Below are positions 24,768 to 33,035 of a stretch of 64,000 nucleotides of DNA, one piece after another. Location: positions 1 to 64,000 of the forward strand of contig NZ_JBFBLC010000011.1 in assembly GCF_040702505.1 (NCBI RefSeq). The letters are read 5' to 3'. Position numbers and translations under genes: made by a program. Each line of letters starts with the position of its first letter. The stretch's first letter is position 1. Under the pieces are notes generated by a model, which worked only from the letters and a program-made list of their open reading frames with translations, had not been told where the DNA came from and did no database searches. Source of the stretch: Terrabacter sp040702505. GTDB lineage: Bacteria; Actinomycetota; Actinomycetes; Actinomycetales; Dermatophilaceae.

Positions 24768-25966
24768 TGATCCGCGCCGCCGATGCGCTCGGCGAGGCCC
24801 GCCGCGTCGAGGGCCTGGCCGGCTCGGTCGGTGAGGTGCGGCCCGACTGGACGGTTGTCGCGAAGCGCATCCGCGAGGAGGCCACCGACGACTGGAACGA
24901 CCACGTCGCCGTCGAGCGCCTCGAGGGCAAGGGCGCCACGGTGCTGCACGGCACCGGCCGGATCACCGGGCCGGGGCGGGTCGACGTCGACGGCACCGCG
25001 TACGCCGCCACGAAGGGGGTCGTCGTCAACCCGGGCACGACGCCTGCGGTCCCGCCGATCGAGGGGCTGCGCGACACGCCCTACTGGACCAACCACGAGA
25101 TCATCGAGGCCGCCGAGCTGCCCGCCTCGCTCGTCGTCCTCGGTGGTGGCGCCATCGGCTGCGAGCTGAGCCAGGTCATGGCCCGCTTCGGGGTCGAGGT
25201 GACGATCGTCGAGGCGGCCGAGCGCATCCTGTCCCCCGAGGAGCCCGAGGCGTCCGAGAAGGTCACCGCGGCGCTCGAGGCCGACGGCATCACGGTCCGC
25301 GCGGGCGTCGGGGCCGACAAGGTGGGCCACGACGGCTCCATGTTCACGATCACGCTCGCCGACGGCTCCACGCTCGAGGCGGAGCGGCTCCTCGTCGCGA
25401 CCGGTCGCCGTACGGACCCGGCCGCCGTCGGCCTCGACGCGGTGGGCGTCCCGTCCGACGCCCGCACCGCGCCCGTCGACGACCGCTGCCGCGTCACCGA
25501 CAGCGTGTGGGCGGTCGGCGACATCACCGGCAAGGGCGCCTTCACGCACGTGTCGATGTACCAGGCGGGCATCGTGATCCGCGACGTCCTCGGTGAGGAC
25601 GGGCCTCCGGCGGAGTATGCCGCCCTCCCGCGCGTCACCTTCACCGATCCCGAGGTCGGGGCGGTCGGGATGACCGAGAAGCAGGCCCGCGAGAAGCTCG
25701 CGAACGTCACGGTCGGCCTCGTGCCGCTCGGGGAGACGACCCGCGGCTGGATCGCCAAGGCCGACGGCTTCATCAAGGTCGTCGCTGATGCCGACCGGGG
25801 GGTCCTCGTGGGGGCGACGTCGATGGGACCGGCGGGCGGCGAGGTGCTCGGGGCGCTCGCCGTCGCGGTGCACGGGCAGGTGCCGGTCGACCGGATGCGG
25901 TCGATGATCTACGCCTACCCGACGCTGCACCGCGGCATCGAGACCGCGCTGGGCGACCTCTCCTGA
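24587..25966 (+). CDS. FAD-dependent pyridine nucleotide-disulfide oxidoreductase
   Basis: 459 residues with the dihydrolipoamide-dehydrogenase/mercuric-reductase layout: FAD motif VIVIGLGPGGEQVAGTL (~14-30), the redox cysteine pair in GGECPYWGCVPSK (~46-58), the NAD(P) motif VVLGGGAIGCELSQ (~185), the second FAD block VWAVGDITGKGAF and the C-terminal dimer domain with YAYPTLHRGIE. That motif supplies the His/Glu pair (HxxxE variant) used for disulfide reduction. No E2/E3 partner genes are nearby, so the substrate is open. It begins inside the exporter frame, with no clear ribosome-binding site. Confidence 0.88.
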   Translation: MATDHAPDSDHTFDVIVIGLGPGGEQVAGTLAERGLRVLAVDRNLVGGECPYWGCVPSKMMIRAADALGEARRVEGLAGSVGEVRPDWTVVAKRIREEATDDWNDHVAVERLEGKGATVLHGTGRITGPGRVDVDGTAYAATKGVVVNPGTTPAVPPIEGLRDTPYWTNHEIIEAAELPASLVVLGGGAIGCELSQVMARFGVEVTIVEAAERILSPEEPEASEKVTAALEADGITVRAGVGADKVGHDGSMFTITLADGSTLEAERLLVATGRRTDPAAVGLDAVGVPSDARTAPVDDRCRVTDSVWAVGDITGKGAFTHVSMYQAGIVIRDVLGEDGPPAEYAALPRVTFTDPEVGAVGMTEKQAREKLANVTVGLVPLGETTRGWIAKADGFIKVVADADRGVLVGATSMGPAGGEVLGALAVAVHGQVPVDRMRSMIYAYPTLHRGIETALGDLS

Positions 25967-25970
25967 ACCG

Positions 25971-26039
25971 GTCGACCGCCTACCTCGCCACGTCAGTGAC
26001 CCGCCTCGCGACTCACTGACGTGGCGACCGGCGGTCGAC
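25971..26039. terminator. nested palindrome (terminator-like; CGTCAGTG family)
   Basis: An outer 10-bp pair (25971-25980 with 26030-26039) encloses a perfect 14-bp pair (25986-25999 with 26013-26026) with a 13-base loop. It begins five bases after the reductase stop and can form a very stable hairpin. The inner arm carries the CGTCAGTGA word shared with other intergenic palindromes in this window. Confidence 0.75.
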
Positions 26040-26123
26040 GCCTGGATGACGAGTCGATGACGACCCGGTGCGGGTGTCCCGTGGTCGCCGTGGCCCGGGC
26101 GAACCGGGAGATACGGTGAGCGC

Positions 26124-26981
26124 ATGGCTCAGCGACTGCTCGCCCTCGATCTCGACGGCACGACCCTCAACCACCTCGGCGAGCTGTCCCCGCACGTCCG
26201 CGACGCCGTGCAGGCGCTGCCCGACGACGTCGCCGTCGTCATCGCGACCGGTCGTTCCATCCTCGCGACGACGCCGATCCTCGAGGCGCTCGGCCTGACC
26301 GAGGGCTACGCCGTCTGCTCGAACGGGGCGCTGACGCTGCAGCTGAGCCCGAGGTTCCCCGGCGGCTACTCGATCATCGACCAGGTGACGTTCGACCCGC
26401 GCGCGGTCCTCGAGAAGATGCGCGTCGAGCTGCCCGATGCCCTCATCGCGGTCGAGGAGCCGGGCGTCGGCTTCAAGGTGAGCAAGCACTTCCCGGACGG
26501 TGAACTCATGGGCAGCTCGCGCGAGGTCCCGTGGGAGGAGCTCGTCGCCAGCCCGGTCACCCGTGTCACCCTGCGCCAGCCGGAGTCGACGGCCGAGGAG
26601 TTCATGGAGCTCGTCGAGCGCGCCGGTCTCCACGAGGTGTCGTATGCCGTGGGCTGGTCCGCGTGGCTCGACATCAATCCGGAGGGGGTGTCCAAGGCCA
26701 GCGCGCTCGAGCTCGTGCGCCGGCAGCTGCGCGTCGAGCCGGTCCACACGGTCGCCTGCGGCGACCAGCGCAACGACCTCGAGATGCTGCACTGGGCGGC
26801 GTGGGGGGTCGCCATGGGAAACGCACCCGACGAGGTGAAGGCGGTTGCAGACGAGGTGGCCGGTCACGTCGACGAAGACGGTCTTGTGCCGATCCTCGAG
26901 GCGGTCGGCCGAGCCGCCCGCGACGGCGTGCCGTTCCGGCACGGGGTCGAGTCGGCCGCGACCGCCCGCCTCGAGCTCTGA
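26124..26981 (+). CDS. HAD superfamily phosphatase, Cof/IIB type
   Basis: 285 residues. Motif I is LLALDLDGTTLN at residue 5, motif II VVIATGRS (~40), a large IIB cap runs about 85-190, then VSKASALELV with the motif III Lys, and motif IV VACGDQRNDLEML with GVAMGNAPDEVK. This is the full Cof-type set for cytoplasmic sugar- or cofactor-phosphate phosphatases. Substrate unknown. It is flanked by intergenic palindromes and not in an obvious operon. Confidence 0.9.
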   Translation: MAQRLLALDLDGTTLNHLGELSPHVRDAVQALPDDVAVVIATGRSILATTPILEALGLTEGYAVCSNGALTLQLSPRFPGGYSIIDQVTFDPRAVLEKMRVELPDALIAVEEPGVGFKVSKHFPDGELMGSSREVPWEELVASPVTRVTLRQPESTAEEFMELVERAGLHEVSYAVGWSAWLDINPEGVSKASALELVRRQLRVEPVHTVACGDQRNDLEMLHWAAWGVAMGNAPDEVKAVADEVAGHVDEDGLVPILEAVGRAARDGVPFRHGVESAATARLEL

Positions 26982-27085
26982 GCCCGCCAGATCGTCCGGC
27001 ACCTCGTGTCGAGAACCGGCCGTCTCGTTCGACGTGGGGGTGAGTCGGGCGCCACGGCCCGCACCAATCTCACGAGGAGAGCTCC

Positions 27086-27526
27086 ATGCGCTTCATGATC
27101 ATCGTCCCCGGCGGCCCCGAGACCGAGGCCGGCGTCACCGGCACCGAGCAGCAGTTCGCCGACATGCAGGCCTACAACGAGGAGATGTTCAAGGCCGGCG
27201 TCTTCGTCGACGGCGAGGGCCTGCACCCGACGTCCAAGGGTGCACGCCTGACCTACGACGACGGCGAGTGGACCGTGACGGACGGCCCGTTCGCCGAGGC
27301 GAAGGAGCTCATCGCCGGCTTCACGATCATCGACGTCAGCTCGCGGGAGGAGGCGATCGAGTGGCTGCGCAAGTGGCCCGCCTCGTGCGCCCCCGGGCCC
27401 GGCCAGGCGCTCGAGCTGCGCCAGGTCTTCGCGGCGGAGGACTTCGGCGAGGAGTACACCCCCGAGCTGCGCGAGCGCGAGGAGAGGATGCGAGCAGAGG
27501 CGGCGCGCAACGCCGCCCGGGGCTGA
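27086..27526 (+). CDS. YCII-related DGPF-domain protein
   Basis: 146 residues. A ferredoxin-like fold begins RFMIIVPGGPETE and contains the name-giving DGPFAEAKELIAGFTIID (~71-88). DGPF proteins are regularly encoded beside ECF42-group sigma factors, as here. Their biochemical role is not settled. AGGAG lies ten bases upstream of the ATG. The sigma factor gene starts ~110 bases downstream, after a palindrome. Confidence 0.9.
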   Translation: MRFMIIVPGGPETEAGVTGTEQQFADMQAYNEEMFKAGVFVDGEGLHPTSKGARLTYDDGEWTVTDGPFAEAKELIAGFTIIDVSSREEAIEWLRKWPASCAPGPGQALELRQVFAAEDFGEEYTPELREREERMRAEAARNAARG

Positions 27527-27540
27527 GCGACAGGACGATC

Positions 27541-27579
27541 CCTGCGTCAGTGTTGCGCCCAGCGAAACACTGACGCAGG
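27541..27579. terminator. 14-bp perfect palindrome (CGTCAGTG family)
   Basis: Arms 27541-27554 and 27566-27579 are perfectly complementary with an 11-base loop, starting 14 bases after the DGPF gene stop. Besides acting as a terminator, it shares the CGTCAGTG word with the palindromes at 25986 and 42711. Confidence 0.75.
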
Positions 27580-27638
27580 GCGTGGCCGGGAACCTGCGGT
27601 CTTCGCCACGTCACTGCTGGGGGAGATGAAACAGTGTC

Positions 27639-28973
27639 GTGGTGACGAGCCGGAGCACGCCCAGCGACGACGACGTGAGCCGGACCCTCGAGGCGGTCTG
27701 GCGCATGGAGGCGGCCAAGGTCACGGCCGTCGTCGCCCGCCTCGTCGGGGACATCGGCCTCGCCGAGGACCTCGCGCAGGACGCCTTCGTGCAGGCGCTC
27801 GAGCAGTGGCCACGCGACGGCATACCGCATAAGCCGGGCGCCTGGCTCACCTCGACCGCACGACGCAGGGCCATCGACCGGATCCGGCGGGAGGTGAACC
27901 TCGCCGGCAAGCTGCAGCAGGTCGGGCACGCCGAGGAGCTGCGAGTGGCCGAGCTCGCCGAGGGAGACTTCGACGCAGCCCTCGAGGACATCGACGACGA
28001 CGTCCTCGGGCTCGTCTTCGCCGCCTGCCACCCCGCTCTGACAGCTCAGGCGCGAATCTGCCTGACACTGCGGATGATCGCCGGACTGACCACGCGCGAG
28101 ATCGCCCGGGCGTTCCTGACGACCGAGGCGACCGTGGCCCAGCGCATCTCGCGCGCGAAGAAGACCCTGCGACAGGACGGGGTCACGATCGAGGTGCCGT
28201 CCGGCGCCGAGCTGGCGCCGCGCCTCGCGTCGGTCCTCGAGGTGGTCTACCTCGTCTTCAACGAGGGGTATGCCGCGACGTCGGGGCGCGACTGGCTGCG
28301 CGGTGACCTGATGGAGGAGGCGATCCGGCTCGGCCGCGTGCTGTCGGCGCTCGCCCCGCGCGAGCCCGAGGTGCACGGGCTGCTCGCCCTCATGGAGGTC
28401 CAGGCCTCGCGCACCCGGGCACGCATCGGCCCGGGCGGCGAACCGGTCCTGCTGCTCGACCAGGACCGCACCCGGTGGGACTGGGCCCTGGTCAACCACG
28501 CCCTCGCCGAGCTCGACCGTGCGATGGCGCTCGTGGGCCCGGAGATCCGGGACGCCGGCCCGTACGTGCTGCAGGCGGCCATCGCCGCCTGCCACGCCCG
28601 AGCCCGCACCGCCGAGGCCACCGACTGGGCCCTCATCGCGGCGCTCTACGGACGGCTCGGGCAGGTCCGACCCTCGCCCGTCGTCGAGCTCAACCGCGCC
28701 GTGGCCCTGTCGTACGCGGAGGGCCCCGGGCCCGCCCTCGAGGTCGTCGACCGCCTGGTCGAGGCCGGTGCCCTCGGCGACTACCACCTGCTGCCGAGCG
28801 TCCGCGGGGACCTGCTGGCCCGGCTCGGTCGCGAGGAGGAGGCCCGCGCCGAGTTCGGCCGGGCCGCCGCGCTCACCCAGAACGAGGCCGAGCGGGCATT
28901 GCTGCAGCGCCGTGCCGGCGCGCCCGTCGACGGGCCCGAACACGATCCGAACATGACGCGAACGCAGCACTGA
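27639..28973 (+). CDS. ECF42-type RNA polymerase sigma factor with C-terminal extension
   Basis: 444 residues. Region 2 is at ~10-90 (GLAEDLAQDAFVQALEQWP, WLTSTARRRAIDRIRRE), region 4 at ~125-180 (LTLRMIAGLTTREIARAFLTTEATVAQRISRAKKTL). A ~250-residue helical TPR-like extension follows (VFNEGYAATSG, HGLLALMEVQASR, ELNRAVALSY). There is no anti-sigma gene. In ECF42 the extension itself is thought to control activity, and a DGPF gene is the usual neighbour and target. Either GTG 27639 or GTG 27642 can start; GGGGGAG at 27619 is rather far upstream. Confidence 0.9.
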   Translation: MVTSRSTPSDDDVSRTLEAVWRMEAAKVTAVVARLVGDIGLAEDLAQDAFVQALEQWPRDGIPHKPGAWLTSTARRRAIDRIRREVNLAGKLQQVGHAEELRVAELAEGDFDAALEDIDDDVLGLVFAACHPALTAQARICLTLRMIAGLTTREIARAFLTTEATVAQRISRAKKTLRQDGVTIEVPSGAELAPRLASVLEVVYLVFNEGYAATSGRDWLRGDLMEEAIRLGRVLSALAPREPEVHGLLALMEVQASRTRARIGPGGEPVLLLDQDRTRWDWALVNHALAELDRAMALVGPEIRDAGPYVLQAAIAACHARARTAEATDWALIAALYGRLGQVRPSPVVELNRAVALSYAEGPGPALEVVDRLVEAGALGDYHLLPSVRGDLLARLGREEEARAEFGRAAALTQNEAERALLQRRAGAPVDGPEHDPNMTRTQH

Positions 28974-28996
28974 CCTGTGTGGGAGACAGTGGAGCC

Positions 28997-29626
28997 ATGA
29001 ACAACGACACCCGCCGGAACGCCCGGTTCGCCCGCTCCTCCACCGCGCTCGGCGCGGCCGTCCTCGTGCTCGGCTGCCTCGGTCTCGGCGCCTGCTCGAA
29101 GGCCGACTCGTCCGCGGCACCCGCATCAACCGCCGGCCAGGTCCAGCAGCAGGGCGCCGGCAACGGCGTCGTCGACGGCGACACCATCGACCTCGTCAAT
29201 GCCGCCCTCCAGACCCCAGCCGCCGACCAGACCGCGACCAACAAGGACGCCAAGGACGCGAAGGCCGACCGCAAGGGGTGGCGCGGCCAGCTCCTCCGGT
29301 CGCTGCACGCCACCTGGGTCACCGAGAGCAAGGCCGGCCCGGTCACCCACCAGGCGATCCGTGGCGAGGTCACCGCCGTGTCCGGCACCTCGGTGACGGT
29401 CAAGGCCAAGGACGGCTTCTCCCTGACCTGGACGGTCACCGGCAGCACCAAGGTCCGCGAGCGCCAGAACGGCAAGGGCGCGACCTCCAGCGTCGGCGCC
29501 GTCAAGGTCGGCTCGAAGGCCCTCGTCGTCGGTGTCGGCGCGAGCAACCCGACCGCCCGCGTCCTCGTCTTCAAGGCTGCCTCGTCCCAGCCCGCCGGCT
29601 CGCCCACCCCGAGCGCGACGAGCTGA
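28997..29626 (+). CDS. lipoprotein with DUF5666-like beta domain
   Basis: 209 residues. A lipoprotein signal ends at LGLGAC (lipobox, Cys ~34), so it is anchored to the outer face of the membrane. A Ser/Ala/Gln-rich linker follows, then a small beta-barrel-like domain (GEVTAVSGTSVTVKAKDGFSLTWTVTGSTKV...VGSKALVVGV) resembling DUF5666/OB-fold repeats. A Ser/Pro tail ends it. GGAG lies before the ATG. It follows the sigma gene by 23 bases, so it may be co-transcribed or under that sigma factor. Confidence 0.8.
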   Translation: MNNDTRRNARFARSSTALGAAVLVLGCLGLGACSKADSSAAPASTAGQVQQQGAGNGVVDGDTIDLVNAALQTPAADQTATNKDAKDAKADRKGWRGQLLRSLHATWVTESKAGPVTHQAIRGEVTAVSGTSVTVKAKDGFSLTWTVTGSTKVRERQNGKGATSSVGAVKVGSKALVVGVGASNPTARVLVFKAASSQPAGSPTPSATS

Positions 29627-29642
29627 GACGTCTGCCCCTCGC

Positions 29643-30719
29643 TCAGGCGCGGGTCGTGGGCGCCGGCGCGCCCTGCGCGTCCGGGCCGTCCGTCGGGTCG
29701 GCCTCACCGTTCCGGCCGGTGGCCAGGCTGGTCACCGTGACGACGGCGAGGATGCCGACGATGACGCCGAGCGAGAGCAGCGTGGGGATCTCCGGCACAC
29801 CGGGCCACACGCCGTGCGCCCAGTGCAGCACGAGCTTGACGCCGATGAAGGCGAGGATCAGCGACAGCCCGTGCGCGAGGTGGACGAGCTTGGCCAGCGC
29901 CCCCTCGAGCAGGAAGTAGAGCGCGCGCAGGCCGAGCAGGGCGAAGGCGTTCGTGGCGAAGACGAGGTAGGCGTCCCCGGTGATGCCGTAGACCGCCGGC
30001 ACGGAGTCGATGGCGAAGACGATGTCGGTGCCGAGGATCGCGATCGCCACGAGGGCCAGCGGCGTCAGGGCCCTGCCCCCGTCGCGACCGTCACGTCGCA
30101 CGGTGAGCTGCGTGCCGGCATACGCGTCGGTGACCGGCAGGACCCGGCGGATCAGCCGCACGCTGCGCATCGAGTCGACGTCGATGTCGTGCTCGGCGTG
30201 CGACAGCGCATCGCGCCCGACCTTGACGGCGGTGGCGAGCAGGACCGCGCCGAAGAGCAGGAAGGTCCACGAGAAGCTCGCGATCATCTGCGCGCCCAGG
30301 GCGATGAAGACGCCGCGGAGCACCAGCGCGCCGCCGACCCCGATGAGCAGCACCCGCTGGCGCAGCTCCCGCGGCACGGCGAACGCCGAGAGCAGGATGA
30401 TGAAGACGAAGAGGTTGTCGACCGACAGCGACTTCTCGACGAGGTAGCCGGTGTAGTACTCGACGCCCTGCTCCGAGCCGTAGCGCGACCAGAGCCAGCC
30501 GCCGAAGGCGAGGGGGACGGCGACGTAGAAGGCCGACCAGCCGACCGCCTCGCGCAGGCTCGGGTCGTGGGGTCGGCGCGTGATGAGGAAGTCGACGACG
30601 AAGAGCGCCGCGACACCGGCAATCGTCGCGATCCAGAGCGTCGGCGAGCCGATCGACTCGGTGGCGGTCGTGGCGGTCGTGGCGCTTGCCGGGATGGCCG
30701 CAGAGAGGTTCGAGAGCAT
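29643..30719 (-). CDS. TerC family membrane protein, probable manganese exporter
   Basis: 358 residues with about nine membrane segments. It shows the TerC marks: an acidic pair in EKSLSVDNLFVFIILLSAF and again in ILGTDIVFAIDSVPAVYGIT, with NAFALLGLRALYFLLEG after. TerC/Alx proteins export Mn2+ and are controlled by the yybP-ykoY riboswitch, which lies directly upstream. I chose ATG 30719 because GAGGAG precedes it and because longer starts would lie inside the riboswitch. The C-terminal tail is short and polar. Confidence 0.93.
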   Translation of the reverse strand: MLSNLSAAIPASATTATTATESIGSPTLWIATIAGVAALFVVDFLITRRPHDPSLREAVGWSAFYVAVPLAFGGWLWSRYGSEQGVEYYTGYLVEKSLSVDNLFVFIILLSAFAVPRELRQRVLLIGVGGALVLRGVFIALGAQMIASFSWTFLLFGAVLLATAVKVGRDALSHAEHDIDVDSMRSVRLIRRVLPVTDAYAGTQLTVRRDGRDGGRALTPLALVAIAILGTDIVFAIDSVPAVYGITGDAYLVFATNAFALLGLRALYFLLEGALAKLVHLAHGLSLILAFIGVKLVLHWAHGVWPGVPEIPTLLSLGVIVGILAVVTVTSLATGRNGEADPTDGPDAQGAPAPTTRA

Positions 30720-30836
30720 GGGTCTCCTCAGAACGTGATGTCTGAGGTCTCCTTCACCGACTGCCGTCGGCCGCGGACCGGGGTGGCCGTGGGACCACCG
30801 TACTGACCGGTGCGCGCGAGGAAGTACTCCCCTCAC
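30720..30836 (-). promoter_or_regulatory. yybP-ykoY manganese riboswitch
   Basis: Read on the minus strand, the leader contains GAGGGGAGTACTTCC (L1 motif), GGTCAGTACGG and GAAGGAGACCTCA (L3 motif), the pattern of Mn2+-sensing yybP-ykoY aptamers before actinobacterial terC genes. P1 pairs TGAGG (30835-30831) with CCTCA (30747-30743). The same CCTCAGA (30747-30741) can instead pair with TCTGAGG (30732-30726), which covers part of the ribosome-binding site. Mn2+ would favour P1 and so expose the site: a translational ON switch. The mechanism is inferred from pairing. Confidence 0.85.
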
Positions 30837-30890
30837 CGGCCATCATACCGGGCGCCCGGCGGGAGCCGAGACGCCCCGCTGAGCTGGCGC

Positions 30891-31583
30891 TCAGACCTCG
30901 CGAGTGGCGCGCACGGCGAGGCCCGCGAGCTCGTCGGACGTGACGGGCTTCGCGCCGGCCGCCCAGTCGCTCGGGTCCTTGGCGTACTCGGTGCCGTATG
31001 CCGGCTGGCCGGGCTGGGTGCGCCAGCCCTCGGCCAGCGCGCCCAGGTCGAGGGTGTCGTAGCCGATGGCGTCCAGCGCCTTACGCACCGTCTCCTTGGC
31101 CGCGGGGTCGTCGCCGGCGATGGCCAGGGCGCTTCGGCCCTCGGCGCCGGAGTTCAGGTGTGGCTGGGCCAGGTCGCGCAGGTGCTGGAAGAAGATGTTG
31201 TTGAAGCCCTTGACGACGTGCGACTGCGGCAGGTGCGCCTGCAGCAGCTCGGAGCTGGTCGTCGAGCCGTCGTCGAGCGCCTCGATCTGGCCGTCGCGCT
31301 CGGGGTAGTAGTTCATCGTGTCGATGACGACCTTGCCGGCCAGCGCGTCGACGGGCACGTCCCGGTAGGCCTTGAGCGGGATCGTCACGACGACGACGTC
31401 GCCGGCCGATGCGGCCTCGGACGCGGTGGCAGCTCGCGCGTGCTCGCCGAGCTCCGCGACGAGGTCCGCGAGGGTCTCCGGCCCCCTGCTGTTGCTGAGC
31501 ACGACGTCGTGGCCGGCCGCGATCGCGAGCCGGGCGACGGTGCTGCCGATGTTGCCGCTGCCGATGAATCCCCAGGTGGTCAT
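30891..31583 (-). CDS. NADPH-dependent F420 reductase-like protein
   Basis: 230 residues. WGFIGSGNIGSTVARLAIAAGHDVVLSNSRGPE is the Rossmann NADP site with the Ser-Asn-Ser-Arg phosphate pocket. Later blocks are VVVVTIPLKAY, VIDTMNYYPERDG and HVVKGFNNI. This fits the Fno-like family that exchanges hydride between NADPH and F420, or related reductases of small quinones. The F420 link agrees with the Ddn-like protein at 3111 but is not proven. It is monocistronic. Confidence 0.82.
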   Translation of the reverse strand: MTTWGFIGSGNIGSTVARLAIAAGHDVVLSNSRGPETLADLVAELGEHARAATASEAASAGDVVVVTIPLKAYRDVPVDALAGKVVIDTMNYYPERDGQIEALDDGSTTSSELLQAHLPQSHVVKGFNNIFFQHLRDLAQPHLNSGAEGRSALAIAGDDPAAKETVRKALDAIGYDTLDLGALAEGWRTQPGQPAYGTEYAKDPSDWAAGAKPVTSDELAGLAVRATREV

Positions 31584-31637
31584 GGAGTGGTCAACCCCGG
31601 GCGACCGCAGCCCATTCCGGGTGGAGTAGGGCTCAAG

Positions 31638-33035
31638 TCAGTCCGTCGCGCGGTGGGGCAGGCGCAGGGTGAAGCGCGCGCCCCCCTCGGGCGCGTGCCC
31701 GGCCTCGACCGTGCCGCCGAGCAGCTGCGCGAGCCGGGCGACGATGGCGAGGCCCAGGCCGGTGCCCACCGGGCGGAGCCCGCGGTAGCGCTGGTGCAGC
31801 ACCGACGGCTCGAACGCGACCTCGAGGTCGTCGTCGGTCAGCCCGGGGCCGCCGTCACGGACCTCCAGCACGTCGACGTCTGCGCCGGGACCGTCCTCGC
31901 GGCGCACCTCCACGACGACGGGGAGCCCTGCCGGCGTGACGCGGAGGGCGTTCTCGAGCAGGCCGTCGAGGAGCTGGCGCACGCGCGTCGGGTCGGTCAC
32001 GGTGGGGGCGTGCGCAACCGAGGCCACGAAGCTGAAGGGGACGCCGACCGCGGCGCACCGGCGTGACCAGACCGACTCGATCTCCCGGCCCAGCACGACG
32101 AGGTCGGTCGGCTGCGGCGCGAGGCTCGGCCGGTCGGCGCCGAGCCGCGCGAGGTCGAGCAGGTCCCCGACCAGGCGCTCCAGGCGGCCGGCCTCGGAGA
32201 GGACGACCTCGCCGACCCGGGCCGTGTCCTCCGCCGGCACGACCCCGGTCGCGAGCGACTCGGCGTAGCCGCTGATGCCGGTCAGTGGGGTGCGCAGGTC
32301 GTGCGACACCGAGAGGAGGAACTCCCGCTGGCGCGCCTCGGACCGGGTCAGGGAGCCGGTCAGCGAGTTGAGGGCGCTCGCGACCTCGGCCACCTCCTCG
32401 GGCCCCTCGACCGGCACGCGGACGTCGCGCCGACCGGCCGCCAGCGCGTGCGCCGCAGCGGCGGTCCGGCGCAGCGGACGCGAGAGGCGCCGGGCGACCG
32501 TGACGCTCACGGGCACGGCGACGAGGGTGGCCAGGGCCAGTGCCAGCAGGACCCGGCGCACCAGCCGGTCCGCGTCGGCCGTCGCGTCCGAGCGTCGCTG
32601 GACGAGCACGATGCCGCCGGCAGCAGTGGGACGCCCCTCGACGAGCACCGCCGTGCCGCCGAGGACGTCGACGGCCGAGACGGTGCGGCCGGCGAGCAGG
32701 ACCTCCTGCCGTGCCGGGGTGAGGGCGGCCGCCGCCAGCGGGCTGGTGGAGACCACGGCCCCGTGGCGCCCGACGCTCGCGGACTCGATGCCGACGGCCC
32801 CGAGGGTCCGGACCGCGCGGTTCTGGGACGCGCGCGCGGTCGAGGTCCCGAAATCGGCTCGCTCGGAGGCCGCATCGGCGATGCGGGACAGCGTGCTGCG
32901 GGCTGCGTCGTCGGCCGAGGCGCGCGTCAGGCCGAACGCGAGCGCCCCGGCGAGCAGCGCCGTGAGGACGGCGATGCCGACGGCCAGCAGCACGACCTGC
33001 CGCGACAACGAGGGGCGCCGGGCGCTCGCGGTCAC
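31638..33035 (-). CDS. sensor histidine kinase
   Basis: 465 residues. Two membrane helices (~15-35 and ~162-182) flank a ~125-residue extracytoplasmic sensor region. HAMP follows (RRLSRPLRRTAAAAHALAAGRRDVRVP), then HisKA with SVSHDLRTPLTGISGYAESLATG, and HATPase_c with an N-box region, LEVRDGGPGLTDDDL (G1) and GTGLGLAIVARLAQLLGG (G2). The GTG start overlaps the response-regulator stop by four bases. The signal is unknown. Confidence 0.92.
   Translation of the reverse strand: MTASARRPSLSRQVVLLAVGIAVLTALLAGALAFGLTRASADDAARSTLSRIADAASERADFGTSTARASQNRAVRTLGAVGIESASVGRHGAVVSTSPLAAAALTPARQEVLLAGRTVSAVDVLGGTAVLVEGRPTAAGGIVLVQRRSDATADADRLVRRVLLALALATLVAVPVSVTVARRLSRPLRRTAAAAHALAAGRRDVRVPVEGPEEVAEVASALNSLTGSLTRSEARQREFLLSVSHDLRTPLTGISGYAESLATGVVPAEDTARVGEVVLSEAGRLERLVGDLLDLARLGADRPSLAPQPTDLVVLGREIESVWSRRCAAVGVPFSFVASVAHAPTVTDPTRVRQLLDGLLENALRVTPAGLPVVVEVRREDGPGADVDVLEVRDGGPGLTDDDLEVAFEPSVLHQRYRGLRPVGTGLGLAIVARLAQLLGGTVEAGHAPEGGARFTLRLPHRATD

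Noticed and set aside
30720..30836. Longer TerC start at 30836
   Set aside because: It would translate through the riboswitch aptamer; ATG 30719 has a proper ribosome-binding site and the usual TerC N-terminus.
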